From assembly GCA_050084515.1 (NCBI GenBank), contig CM114273.1, positions 23,250,001-23,314,000 on the forward strand: 64,000 bases of DNA, in the 5' to 3' direction. This document shows, in pieces, positions 12,555 to 23,593 of this stretch. The notes under the pieces were generated by a model. The model was not told the origin of the DNA, ran no database searches, and was given only the letters and a program-made list of their open reading frames with translations. Numbering within the stretch: the stretch's first letter is position 1; each line of letters begins with the position of its first letter. This stretch comes from Blasia pusilla (Eukaryota; Marchantiophyta; Marchantiopsida; Blasiales). The translations under genes were made by a program, and so were the position numbers.

Positions 12555-15500
12555 TTGGTCATGACTCATTATATGGGAGCAATGGTCAAGAAAGACTCGA
12601 CAACATATTGGTACATTGACTCTGGTGCATCAAATCACATGACCTCACAAGCTAAATGGTTCAGTAGTTTGGATCCGGTGAAAGATCGCGCAATTGTGCT
12701 CACAGAAGATGACACTCAATATCATATCACGCATACTGGTAAAGTTCCAATAGCATCAGATGGTCTTTGTGCTCTTGGAAATGTTCTCTATGTTCCTACC
12801 ATTGCAAGAAACTTGATCTCTACAGGAAATATAGTAGAACAGGGTTATCAAATGAAGTTTAACACAAATGGTTGTTTCATTGAAATAATGGATGACTAGA
12901 TTACGATAGCCAAAGGAACTAGATCTGGCAGAATGTTCAAATTAGACGTTTCTATGCCAGAGATTCAAACAGCAATATATGGTCAAACTAGCCAACAAGT
13001 TAGAGATCTAAATGTGTGGCATAAGAGAATTGGACATATGAATCTTCAAAGATTAAAGAGTCTTTCATCATCTAATCAAGTAATAGGATTTCCTAAATTA
13101 GCGAGTCTTGCTACGTTAGAGGTATGTCTTGCTTGCAAATTTGGAAAACAAACTAGATTTCCATTTCCAAAGCAAGATAGAAGAACATCCAAGATATTGG
13201 AGTTGATTCATAGTGATGTGTGGACATCATCACAACATAGCCTTAATGGTTGCTAATACTTTATTTCATTTATTGATGATTTCTCTAGAGATATATTGGT
13301 ATACTTTCTGAAAGCCAAGTCAGAAGTATTCTCAGTGTTCCAAACATTCAGAGTTCTAGTAGAGAAGCAGACTGGAGAACACATTCTGAAATTGCGTTGT
13401 GATGGAGGAGGAGAGTATCTTTCAACAAAGTTTGATGATTACTCACGTCAAAATTACATCCAACGTCAAAAGACTTGCCGTTACACTCCACAACAAACTC
13501 GAGTCGCTGAGAGGAAGAATCGACATATTGCTGAGACGGCACGAGCTCTGTTGAATGACAAGAATATGCCTAAGGTGTATTGGGCGGAGGTTGTAGCGTG
13601 TGCAATTTTCTTAATCAACCAAACTCCAACAGCAAGAGTTCATGATAAGACTCCATTCGAAGTCTTGAAAGGAAGTAAACTTGATTTTTCCTTCTTGAAA
13701 GTATTTGGTTGTATTTGTTATGCTCATGTTCCTTCTAAAAGACGTCAGAAATTAGACCCTAAATATGAAAGATGTATATTCATTGGCTACGCTGATGGAA
13801 CTAAGGGATATAAGTGCTACATTCCATCCTCTAGGCAGCTTATTACTAGTCGCGATGTTGTCTTTGATGAGCTAAAGTCATGGTATGCTCCATTTGAGCC
13901 AATTCCACCTCTAAACTCATCTCTTGAGGGGAAGAATATGACTGTAAACCAACAGACATTGTCTTTAAATTCCCCAAGTACTAGCGCAGGATTAAGAGAG
14001 GTCCTAGATTCGTCAGTTCAAATTGTGAGTCCATGGATGAGAAGAGTACGTATTGAGTCTGTTGACACTAGTCAGAGCTCGAGCCAGGTCTCAGAGGCAA
14101 TAGAGTCATACATCATGTTCATAGATTCATAAATGAAGGTTTCCTTGCGACACATCATGCATATATGATGACTAGCCTTCAAGAACAGAAGCCGAGTTAT
14201 TTTGAAGAAACTGCAAGTAAAGTCGAATGGATTGAAGTTATGGAGGAAGAGCTTGTTGCATTAAGACATCAAGAAACCTAGGAGTTGGTTGATATACATT
14301 CCGATAAGGAAGCTATTGGTTGCAAATGGGTTTACAAAATCAAGCGCAATCAAGATGGTACAGTTAACAGATACAAAGCGAGATTGATGGCTAAGGACTA
14401 TGCACAACAAGATGGCATTGATTATGAGGAAACTTTTAGCCCTGTTGCAAAGATGGCGACTACGAGAACATTGGTTGCAGTTGCAATAAACACGAAGTGG
14501 AGATTACATCACATGGACGTCAAGAATTCCTTCTTGACTTGAGATCTATATGAGGAGGTATATATGACTCAACCACCTGGATACAAGCATTCAGAGTTTC
14601 CATTTCGCGTATGCAGTTTGAAGAAAGCTCTATACGGGCTCAAACAAGCTCCAAGAGTTTGATATGGCAAGATTACATACGTCCCACAAGAGTTGGATTT
14701 TAGGATATGTAATTCTGACTTCTCATTATTTGTCTTGAGAGGATAAGATCATACAATTATCATTGTGTTGTATGTTGACGACCTCTTAATTACTACGAGT
14801 ACTGAGGATATGGTACAACAAGTCAAGCTAAAATTACAAGCAGAATTCGATATGAAGGGCTTGGGAGAACTCAAGTGCTTCGTTGGTATTAATTTTATCA
14901 AGGTTGGAGAGAGTATATGGTTACTACAATGACAATATGCTCTTCATATGCTTTCAAAATATGGTATGACGGCTTGTAAGCCAATCTCTACACCGTTGGA
15001 CTAGAGTGTGAACTTAAGAGTGGATGAAGAAGAGTCGCATGCAGATTCTAATATGTATATGTGCATGGTAAGAAGTTTGATCTATTTGACTATAATCAGG
15101 CGAGATTTGAGCTATGCAGTTGGCCTAGTGAGCCAATTTATGCAAGCACCTCGAAAACCTCACCTTCATGTTGTGAGGAGGATTATTCGGTATGTGAAAT
15201 TCTATGTTCAATTCGGGCTTCAATTTGAACCTTCTCCAAGTTTACAATTACACGGATTCATAGACGTTGATTGGGCAAGAAGCGTGTCTGATCGACACTC
15301 CACATCTGGTTATTCGTTTACTTTAGGAAGCGCAATTATAATTTGGGCTTCAAAGAAGCAACCTACAGTTGATTTATCTTCAACAGAGGCTGAATACAAA
15401 GGAGCAACCAATGCAACATGTGAGGCGGTGTGGCTTCATCGATTACTTGTTGAGATTGGTGTTAGTAACTTAGGATTTAGTGTAATATATGCAGACAATA

Positions 15501-15720
15501 TTAATAGCATCAAGTTTGCTAATAACCCTGTGATTCATGCTCGTAGAAAGCATGTTGAGGTGCACTATCATTTTATTGAAGAGAAAGTGCTTGCAACAGA
15601 CTTTGATCTTGTGTATATAAGTACTAATCAACAAATTGCTGACATCTTTACAAAGGCATTTTCTAGAGATAAGTTTGAGATGTTTAGAAATGATTTAGGC
15701 CTTAGAGATATCGATGTGAG
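12555..15720 (+). pseudogene. Copia copy 1 Pol: protease, integrase, RT, RNase H
   Basis: Domains follow in Ty1/Copia order. The aspartic protease active site DSGAS is at about 12,620. The GAG-pre-integrase block HKRIGHMNLQRLKSLSS is at about 13,020, with the HHCC zinc site near 13,030-13,130. The integrase catalytic triad is visible as HSDVW, RCDGGGEY and RVAERKNR between 13,210 and 13,520. RT begins at KWVYKIKRNQDGTVNRYKAR (14,321) and keeps its YVDD catalytic motif at 14,771-14,782. RNase H shows DVDWARS, STEAEYK and the terminal ADIFTKAF block. Stops at 12,897, 13,254, 14,130, 14,280, 14,540 and elsewhere, plus frame changes, make it a pseudogene. The intact catalytic residues imply relatively recent decay. 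Confidence 0.9.
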
Positions 15721-15735
15721 CTTGAGGGAGAGTAT

Positions 15736-16043
15736 TGAAGATGGAGTTATAGTCAACCTCATGAAACACGTGAATTGCTACATTTGGTACTCATACAAAG
15801 TAGGGAAGCTTAATCTTGGTTAGTCAATTAAGCACGATTATCTTAACTATGGTTAGTTAATCACAGTTAGTGTAACTCGAGACTATGGTTAAGATTAGGA
15901 TTAGTGTTGCTTGTACATACCCTATATAATTGAGAAGGGGACCAGCCTCCACTCATTCTCTCATTGCAAAATTTCGTTCTCCATGGTGATGTGTGAGTGT
16001 GAGCCGTTTTCCACCACTTATGCTTCTTAAGCAATTTTCTACA
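15736..16043 (+). repeat. 3' LTR of Copia copy 1
   Basis: This 308-bp partner of the 5' LTR is preceded by the polypurine tract TTGAGGGAGAG at 15,722-15,732, which primes plus-strand synthesis. The Pol frame ends at the tract. It ends TTTTCTACA, followed by ACTAC. Confidence 0.88.
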
Positions 16044-16929
16044 ACTACCCCATGTCTTTGCCAAGAATATCTTCCATTGTAAAATGAATGCGTACAAGAT
16101 AATCTTTGCAAAATTCTTCCATTGTATTCACTATTAACAATACATGATTTCTAACTTTTCCTCCATTCTTCCATTACAAAAACTAGGAATTTTTCCTGAT
16201 GCTAAGATCATTAATATTGCATTTTTGGAATTTCATTTTTATTTATAAGATCAAGGAAAGAGTTAGTATGATTTTCCAAACATGCCAGAAGGAAACTTTC
16301 ACAACCTTAATTTATGCTCAAATTTTGGAGGAACAAGAGTTATTGCATGATATCAAGGAATTATATGAACGAGTATAAGTACGAAAAGCATGTTTGAATG
16401 AAGGAAAATGTGTTATTTGCAATGCTATACATGATAAACTCGATCACATAGGCAAAGCCACTCCATGAACTCCAAAATTATTTTTCATCTTTCTTCTTCT
16501 TATAAAATCTTCTCCTTGGAAGTGTGCAAAGTGCATAAGGTACAAATTTGGTTGTTGCATCATCTGGGAAATTTGCTTAATTATTCAATGAAGGACGTAC
16601 AACACATTCACACTTCAAGATTCTTATTAATCTAGATGAGAGCTCTACTTACAAGCAAGCATTTCCTACGTTTCCTTTACATTCTTTCTTTCGATCATTA
16701 CATGCATTGCTCATGTCCCTAATTTCAACAACCTCTAATTTACTTCAATGTTCGGTTTATAATTTATCCGTCAATAGTCCAACATCCCGCTTAATTCAAT
16801 GTGCAATGCTCATTATATAGGATGAGGCACCTATGGCTCATCATCATGCATTTGATGCAATGAACCTTACTTTCAACATATAAAGTGTCACAACCCTCGT
16901 AAGCAAACGAGTGCCAAAAAGGCTGAGCT
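16044..16929. other. No gene recognised
   Basis: This AT-rich stretch between the Copia element and a dispersed repeat shows only short frames. It may be residual Helitron DNA, since Helitron remnants lie on both sides, but no Rep or helicase block could be found in it. Confidence 0.4.
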
Positions 16930-17790
16930 TTTCATTCATTTATGGTCGCAACTAAGAAAACTTGAGCCAAATGTGAACCGAGACTTGAGAGGAGTCGAGT
17001 CTAGTTAAGAACCAGACTTGGAACGAGACTAGAGTTTGGGGTTTTGAGTGTATTTTGGACCATAAATTTGAGTCCCAAGATGCATTTGGGACAAGTAAGA
17101 TACATTTGGAAATCTTGTGCAAAGAAAATTCCAATGCACCAAAGATCTCAGCAAATGCGCAAGCGGAGGCTGAGGAACTGCCCGCAAACAATTGTGTGGG
17201 GAATTGGGTTGAGGGCCAAAAAGAGGGGTCCAAGAGTCTTTTCCCAAAAGACAAGGGGAGGGTGGAGAACCCTAGAAGTACTGCTTAGGAGGAAGGTCTC
17301 CAAGAGTACTTGGGACTCCAACCCCAATTTAGGGTGCCGCCCGGCGAACCAACGGCAAGGAATGGATCAAGAGTTTGGCATTGGGATTCAAAACCCAAAC
17401 TAAATCCAATAAAGAGGATTATTTAGGTCGCTCTTGGATTCCAACTTGTGACTCATTTAAGTGGATCTCGGTTAGGGGCTCATGCAAGGTCAATTGGAAA
17501 ATTAGGACCGCTTGGCGTGCAAACGACGTTTTAGGTGTCTAGACTATCCAGAAAGTGTGTCCCCAGTCTCAGAAGACTTGCTTGTGTTGGAAAGTAGGAA
17601 ACTAGGAGGATTGAGCTAGACAGAGTGCCAAGTTGAGAACTTGGTGAGTTGGAAGATTGATTGATCCAATCTATACTAACTTGAGTTTGGATGTAGATCA
17701 GCAGTCAAAGTGTGTCCTACTAAACGTACACTTCCGCAATAGAAGAGATTGATATTCAAGAGGAGTAGACGCACAACATAATGGGAGTGG
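16930..17790 (-). repeat. Dispersed repeat, inverted partner of 52,085-52,945
   Basis: Read on the minus strand, this region aligns with 52,085-52,945 (+) over nearly its full length. Conserved stretches include CTTTGGAGACCTTCC-like, TTCTGGGGTTCTCC-like and GATCTTTGGTGCATTGG-like blocks. The copy here is more AT-rich, and many CG dinucleotides of the partner appear as TG or CA. It encodes no recognised protein. It could be an LTR or untranslated part of a retroelement, but its ends were not defined. Confidence 0.75.
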
Positions 17791-17817
17791 TGTATTCCAA
17801 TCTAAGGCAAACACTTT

Positions 17818-18858
17818 TTGGGGATAAAGCTCATGAGATTCAATGGTGATTTTTTCCAACTCTTGCCTTTTATTCGTTATGGAGATCATCCTAAAATTAT
17901 CCAAGTCACTATAAAGATAACTTCATTATGGTCATTTGTTAAGATGATGAAGGTGACAACAAACATAAGAGTCCAAAGGTTCGAATGTCAAATATGTGTT
18001 CAACAACAAAAGTTTTATGATTGGTTAATAGAGGTGAAAGAGGACCGTGTACATTTGCACGCGCATTTTGGAGAAGATTTTATGCGATTGCCATTTGACA
18101 TGGTTACTAAGAGAAATAAGATAAATGATCTTAATGATCATATATGTGGAAATTCTCTGTGTCAATTTCATGAATTCAATTTCTTGAGAGATACAACTAT
18201 TTTGACTCCAAGAAATAGAGATGTTGACGAGATAAATAAAGAAGTCATGTCTCACTTCCAAGAAGAGGTAATAATCATTTCCATCCAAATTTAGTAATTT
18301 TCAATTCCCTATAATTATGAATTTCTCATGAACCTTGTTACGAATAGATAATATATTGTGTACACAAGCATATTTACCATGGTGTTAATTCTATTCTAAA
18401 TGAGGGGATGAGTTATATCTATCCAATAGAATTTTTGAATATATGCCTACCTTTTGCAATATCCTACGTTGGTTGTGTTTGAAGATTGATGCACTAATCA
18501 TACTCGTACAAAATATGAATGGATCAAAGAGACAAGCAAAAAATACTCGATTGGTGATCCATAGTTCATAATCACGCAACATGTGATAGTTGTTGAAATC
18601 ATCACAAGGAAAAATATTGGAGATTGCGTTTTCATTCTGCGTATTCCATTGATTATATCTTACTCGGATTTGCCTTTTGATTTGTTTAGATTTAAATTTC
18701 TTATTTGCCCAATTTTTGTTATGAAAATTAATAAATATCAAGATGAAACTCTACCAAAAGTTAGAACAAACTTACCTAATCCTATATTTTCTCATGATCG
18801 ATTGTACATAGCACTATCCAGGGTAGGACAAAGATGTTCAATCCATATTATCATCTGA
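17818..18858 (+). pseudogene. Degenerate Helitron helicase (Pif1-like), C-terminal half
   Basis: The first part (17,818-18,290) matches the Pif1-family helicase middle region of plant Helitrons: the NGDFFQLLPFIRYG block (motif II/III region), then a LRDTTILTPRNRDVDEIN block. After a gap of about 290 bp, 18,583-18,858 holds the C-terminal motifs: KNIGDCVFILRIPLI, LPFDLFRFKF, a degraded AMTINKSQGQTL-type motif (VMKINKYQDETL) and the LYIALSRVG motif VI. The Walker A start is not seen. It probably belongs to the same Helitron as the Rep remnant at 9.3-10.8 kb, split by later insertions. Confidence 0.85.
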
Positions 18859-19426
18859 AACAATGCATATTCATATAAGGGTGGTAACTACACATATATC
18901 GAAGTCTACAAAGAAATCATTCAATGAACAAAAAAGTTATGAATTATTGGGAATGTTGCACTTTATGATTTCAATATTTTCTTATCACAAAAAGCATTCC
19001 CTCATTGGTGATGCATCATATGAGCATCTTACTAGTTGCTCTAAAAGAGTACATCTTGATTTGTCCACAATTTGGAAAATGTCTTCCAAAAATTGAATCA
19101 CAAAAAAGGTCTTCACAATTGAAAACCTTAAGTTTGTGTGATCTCATCATCTCCCTACCGAGTGCAAGTCATCCACTAATATTTGAAAGACAATCCAAAA
19201 TCAGGAACTAATGTTAGCCTTTGTGATACAAGATTGAGTAACCTCCAATAATTCACTCTCCATTTTAAATTAGCTCGGAATTATCCTAGTGGCTCATAAG
19301 ACAAATGATGGCATTGGATCGACAAGAAAAAAACTTGCAAATTGAAAAGGCACCCTCTGATAATAGTATAAATCATGTGTGCAATGGAAAATATTTCCTT
19401 AAAAAATGATGATGACACTTTTTAGA

Positions 19427-19520
19427 CTATACTAGTAAGATGACATTGGAAGTGATGTGGATGAAACTTCTCTTCCCTACTTTAGATAATATTACATATA
19501 ATTGACCATGAGAAAATACA
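19427..19520 (-). pseudogene. Helitron helicase C-terminal scrap
   Basis: On the minus strand this short piece reads FSHGQLYVILSKVGKRSFIH, the last conserved motif of Helitron helicases. It abuts the start of DNMT-Gypsy copy 1 at about 19,521, so it marks the junction where that retroelement lost its 5' half. Between 18,859 and 19,426 nothing else is recognised. Confidence 0.75.
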
Positions 19521-19732
19521 GTCTTCCACCCCTTGTAATGAGCTTGATGGCTACCGGGACGGTAGAGGCATCGGCTGGGGGCAAGGAGAGTATTATTTTT
19601 CATCCTTGGAGTAAATGGGATGTAATGGCTGGGCATGTGGAGTTGGTTGCTCATGCTAGTGGAGGAGTTATTTGCTCAGATGATGGTGTAGCTAAGGGTG
19701 TACCATCTTGTGAGGGGGTTGCGTAACAGCCA

Positions 19733-22700
19733 ATGGCATCGTCCTCTCCCTCTGGTGTGCCAGTGGAGGAGACTTGGGAGCCATTACTTGGGCCCAAGCT
19801 TACGGGAGGTGAGAAACGACGCTTGACACAATTCCTACGTGCTTATAGGAGTTGTTTGGCCTTTAGCATGAAGGAGTTGGGTTCTCTGGTTGGACCCGGT
19901 ATATGGATTGATTTGGCTAGTGATACGCCAATCTTCTGTTGTCCCTACCGATATAGTGATATGGAGAGGGACCTGATTCAGAGTAGGACGTTGGACCTTT
20001 TGGAGGCTGGATTAGTGGAGTTGTCGCATGGAGAGTATGCATCAGCCACTGTCATGCCTGCTCAAAAGGATATGCATGGCGACTACACGGATAGGCGGAT
20101 GTGTGGAGATTACCGTCCTTTTAATCGGGAAACCAAGGCCGACAGGTATGCCATGCCTACACCTGAAGAGATCTTTGATGTGGTGGGACAGGCAAAGATT
20201 TTCAGTACTTTGGATCTTCGGGCAGGATACCATCAATTGCCGATTCGGAAGAGTGACAAGGCCAAGACAGCATTTTGGGTTGTTAACTCTCATGGCAAGG
20301 ATTGTTTGTACCAGTGGAAATTCTTACCCTTTGGGTTGAAGAATGCACCTGCCAAGTTTCAGAGAGTGATGGACACGATCCTAGCAGGGTCGGTGTTACA
20401 TTGATGATATCTTGGTGTTCAGTAACACGGTGGGGGAGCATCAGATACATTTGCAGATGGTGTTTGAGCGGTTGAAAGCTCGTGGTCTACATTTGCATCC
20501 AGGAAAGTGTAAGTTCTTCCATGAGGATGTTGAGTACTTGGGTCATGTGATCTATCCAGGTGGTTTGGGAGTTCAGCAAGCAAAGGTGGAGGCTATTGCA
20601 CTTATTCCGCGTCCGGTAGATATGAGTAGAGTTCGAGCATTCATGGGATTGGCGAACTACTATCGGAGGTATGTGAAGGGATTTAGTGCTATGGCAAAGC
20701 CTTTGAACCAATTGCTGAAATCAGATCAAGAGTGGCATTGGGGAGATGATCAGGATAGAGCTTTTGTGAAGCTTAAGGCCCTGTTGGTGGCGGCGCCTAT
20801 CTTGAGGAGACCTATCAGAGAGCGCCCATTTCAGTTACACACTGATTGGAGTAGGTTGGGACTTGGAGCGGTGTTGACACAACATGATGATGAGCACATG
20901 GAGTTTGTGGTGGCCTATGCAAGTCGTTCGAATAATGCAACGGAGTCGCGCTATAGTTCATATGAGGGAGAGTGCTTGGCAGTAGTGTGGGCTGTGGCAC
21001 ACTTTAGGTGTTACTTGTTTGGCACACACTTTACCCTTGTTACTGATCACCAGCCACTCAAGTGGTTGTTGGAGGATGACAAGCTTACAGGGAAGCTTGC
21101 ACGGTGGGCTCTTATCTTACAGGAGTATGACTTCCAGGTGGTACATAGACCTGGAGTTGCCAACCTTGATGCTGATGGGTTGAGTAGGAACCCATGTACT
21201 AGCCAAGAGGATACAACAGGGGCTAGATGGCATGGCGTGGTTGATGAGGAGATGGTGCCAGGTTGGCATGCATCCTCCTTTTTATGTTGGTTAGGGGTGG
21301 ACTCTAGTATGGAGGACCACATGATATCTTACTCTAGTCAGAGGATAGATGGCCAGCGTTCAGATCCTAAGGTTGGAGATGGTGGTACGGATCAGCATGA
21401 TATTCATGATGATTCGTTGGTGTTGGAGTTCCTACGGACCAGTAGGGTGCCACGCATAGTGAGTGCCAAGGAGCGAGACCGTGTTCTTCAACGTGCTAAG
21501 AGGTATCGATTGGAGGGAACACATATTCTCCGTATGTGGGAGGATGGTAGAGTACAAGTAGTGCCCCATTTGGCTCAGAGAGAGCGCATTGTGCGACATG
21601 CCCATGAGGAGTTGGGACATTTTGGGGTAAAGCGTACGTATAGCTTACTCCTTGGTCAGTATTGGTGGCGTGGCATGCATACTCAGGTGCAGCAGTTGGT
21701 GTCACGTTGTATGGTTTGTGACCGGGTGAGGGCATCATTCAATGCCCCTACACCACAGTTACACCCCTTGCCTATTATGGGGTTGGGTTATCTTTGGAGT
21801 GTGGTCTTTGCGGGACCGTTACCATTGACAGTATGACATCATCGATATGTGTTGGTGATGGTGGAGCACTTCTCCAAGTGGATTGAGTTGGTGGCATTAC
21901 CTGACAAGGCAAGTGAGGGAACGGCGAATGCGTTTCTTGATAGAGTGCTTAGCCATTTTGGTGCACCAGCTAAAGTGCTGACCGACCAGGGTACAAAGTT
22001 TCAGGGTGAGTTTTAGGTCTTGTGTGACAAGGCGTTGATTGATCATCGGACCACGTCTCGAGATCATCCAGAGGCGGATGGTTTGGCTGAGCGTGTGGTC
22101 CAGACGGTGAAGAGGGCATTGCGCAAGTATGGCCTACAGAAGGGGCATCTTGGAGACTGGGATATTCAGTTTCCATGGTTAGCCATGGGGTATAGGTTCA
22201 GTCGCCAAGCATCCTTGGCTTCCTTCTCATCTTATTTTTTGTTATACGGCCGAGATCCAGACTTGCCAGCAACAATTCGTCGGGAGTCTAGTGAGGTGGT
22301 GAACCTTGATGACCCAGAGATGTGGATGAGAGTGTGTTCTCAGCGAGCAGAGCTCTTTCGTAGAGTTATGCCAACAGCCTTTGAGCCTTGCCATTGCTCA
22401 ACACAGGGATACGTTGCGATATGCAATCATTCGAGGTGGAGGTTATCGACCATCGATTCGTAGGTTCCATGTGGGGGACTATGTCTATTTGCAGCAGATT
22501 GCACCGAAAACGTTGGATGTGACGAAAGGCCGCACTATTTTACGAGTGCGCGAGGTGTTAGCTTCTGGAGTTCTCATGTTGGAGGGTCGTGATGGAGTTG
22601 TTTGGAAGGACCATGTGCGTAATTGTGCGCCATGTCATCTTCCAAATGTGGATGGTCTATTGACCCAAGCTTAGCCATGATACGTGCTAGCTTGAGGTGC

Positions 22701-22838
22701 ATGTTGTATGGGTCTGTTGGTAGCGCAGCCCGTATGTTGGTGTGTGATCGGTGTTCTAGGGGTTGGCACATGATGTGTTTGACTCCACGTATGGATGTTA
22801 TTCCTACTGGAAGGTGGGTTTGTCCTCGATGTACTTAG
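19733..22838 (+). pseudogene. DNMT-Gypsy copy 1 Pol: RT, RNase H, integrase, PHD
   Basis: RT spans about 19,940-20,700, with the block MCGDYRPFNRETKADRYAMP, the LDLRAGYHQLPIR block and catalytic YIDD at 20,397-20,408. Compared with copy 2, an 11-nt deletion just before YIDD breaks the frame. RNase H follows (TDWSRLGLGAVLTQ, YEGECLAVVWAV, TDHQPLKWLL). The integrase zinc domain is HEELGHFGVKRTY...CMVCDR at about 21,600-21,725. Its first catalytic Asp is changed (VVFAGP at about 21,803, where copies 2 and 3 have VDF/LDF). The second Asp (LTDQG) and the Glu (DGLAERV) remain. Stops at 21,834 and 22,015 and a frameshift near 22,385 follow. A GDYVYLQQ block, a VWKDHVRNCAPCHLP block and a PHD finger end the protein at 22,838. 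Confidence 0.9.
22698..22832 (+). other. PHD-finger coding segment at the integrase C terminus
   Basis: The spacing fits a C4HC3 PHD zinc finger: C-x2-(C changed to Y here), CDRC, GWHMMC and a final WVCPRC with the diagnostic Trp two residues before the seventh ligand. The second ligand is Cys in copies 2 and 3 (CMLCG), so its change to Tyr is copy-specific decay. PHD fingers typically read the N-terminal tail of histone H3. In chromoviruses this position is taken by a chromodomain, which guides integration. Confidence 0.85.
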
Positions 22839-23011
22839 GAGAGGTAGATGAATTGATCTTTGCATGATATGGATTACAGATGTGCGACTAACGATGGGGC
22901 AACCTAGCACCCGGCCTTCTGATTCGTACACCCAAGAAGGTGTATAGCATGTAGTAGATGTATAGGGCTACCTGGGAGTTAGAGGGACCTAACCGCCAGT
23001 TAGGGGGGCGA

Positions 23012-23593
23012 GTTATGGTACACTTGTGCTTGTGGATGCTCTCGTCTATGTTATGTATGTATGTGAGTATGGTATGTCAGCGATGTATGTTGTATGACGA
23101 TGTGGATTTGCACGACCGCTGTCATGACCATATGGATTATGTCGTAGAGTATAGTATGCTAATAGAGGCCATACCTTATGTAGGGCCGCAGTATCTAGGT
23201 AGAGATGCGATTTCATACATAGGGTTGGGGGTTACTCAGTTGAGGGTGACTTTTCGAGTAGGGCCCGCTCTTAGGTTGGAGGATATAAGGTGGAGTGCAC
23301 TCAAAGAACAGTTAGTTTTTTGAGTTGAGCCTGTTGCGTTGGGAGTTAGCCTTGGTAGTGAGTAGAGCTCTTGGCTATGGTGTTTCCCGCAAGATTCGAC
23401 CTAGATTCTCCCATCGTGGAGTGGGTTTGGCTCGATTATATGTGATTCTATACGTGTTTTATGACAGTAGGTCTTTCACGGATTTCAGTTGTGGTACACT
23501 TGTGTTTGTGGATGCTCTCGTCTATGTTATATATGTATGTGAGTATGGTATGTCAGCGATGTATGTTGTATGATGATGTGGATTCGCACGACA
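23012..23593 (+). repeat. 3' terminal block of DNMT-Gypsy copy 1 (A-M-A' repeat structure)
   Basis: A purine-rich tract (GTTAGGGGGGCGAG, 22,999-23,012) is followed by unit A (about 23,012-23,117), a 368-bp unit M (23,120-23,487, TGTCATGACC to GGATTTCA) and A' (23,488-23,593), a near-identical second copy of A. The same A-M-A' order ends copy 2. A diverged A alone ends the fragment in Copia copy 2, and M alone occurs at 61,581-61,948. One of A, M, or M+A' must be the LTR. Which one is unresolved, because intact 5' and 3' ends of one element are not both present. Open frames across this block are not credible proteins. Confidence 0.7.

Larger units (their letters stand above)
10810..16043 (+). 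mobile_element. Copia LTR retrotransposon, copy 1 (nearly full length, degenerate)
   Basis: The element has two LTRs of about 310 bp starting TGAAGA and ending CTACA, an initiator-tRNA-Met primer-binding site, Gag with a zinc knuckle, and protease, integrase, RT and RNase H in Ty1/Copia order. A polypurine tract precedes the 3' LTR. The 5-bp flanks are ACTAT (10,805-10,809) and ACTAC (16,044-16,048), a target-site duplication with one mismatch. Stops and frameshifts break the reading frame, so the element is defective. It lies between the Rep and helicase halves of a Helitron. A second family member is at 24.9-31.2 kb. Confidence 0.93.
19521..23593 (+). mobile_element. DNMT-Gypsy copy 1 (5'-truncated Ty3/Gypsy element)
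   Basis: The element begins abruptly in the linker between the methyltransferase and RT. It then continues through RT, RNase H, integrase and a C-terminal PHD finger to a 3' terminal block ending CGCACGACA at 23,593. Gag and the methyltransferase are missing from this copy. It is strongly similar along its length to the minus-strand copy at 55.7-59.5 kb. A stop codon (TAA, 19,724-19,726) separates the linker frame (19,502-19,726) from the RT frame, which continues in the same phase. Confidence 0.9.

Noticed and set aside
22958-23573. Two open frames (121 and 82 codons) after the PHD finger, also present in copy 2
   Set aside because: They lie inside the A-M-A' terminal block and are conserved only because the DNA repeat is conserved; no domain, and frames are broken between A units.
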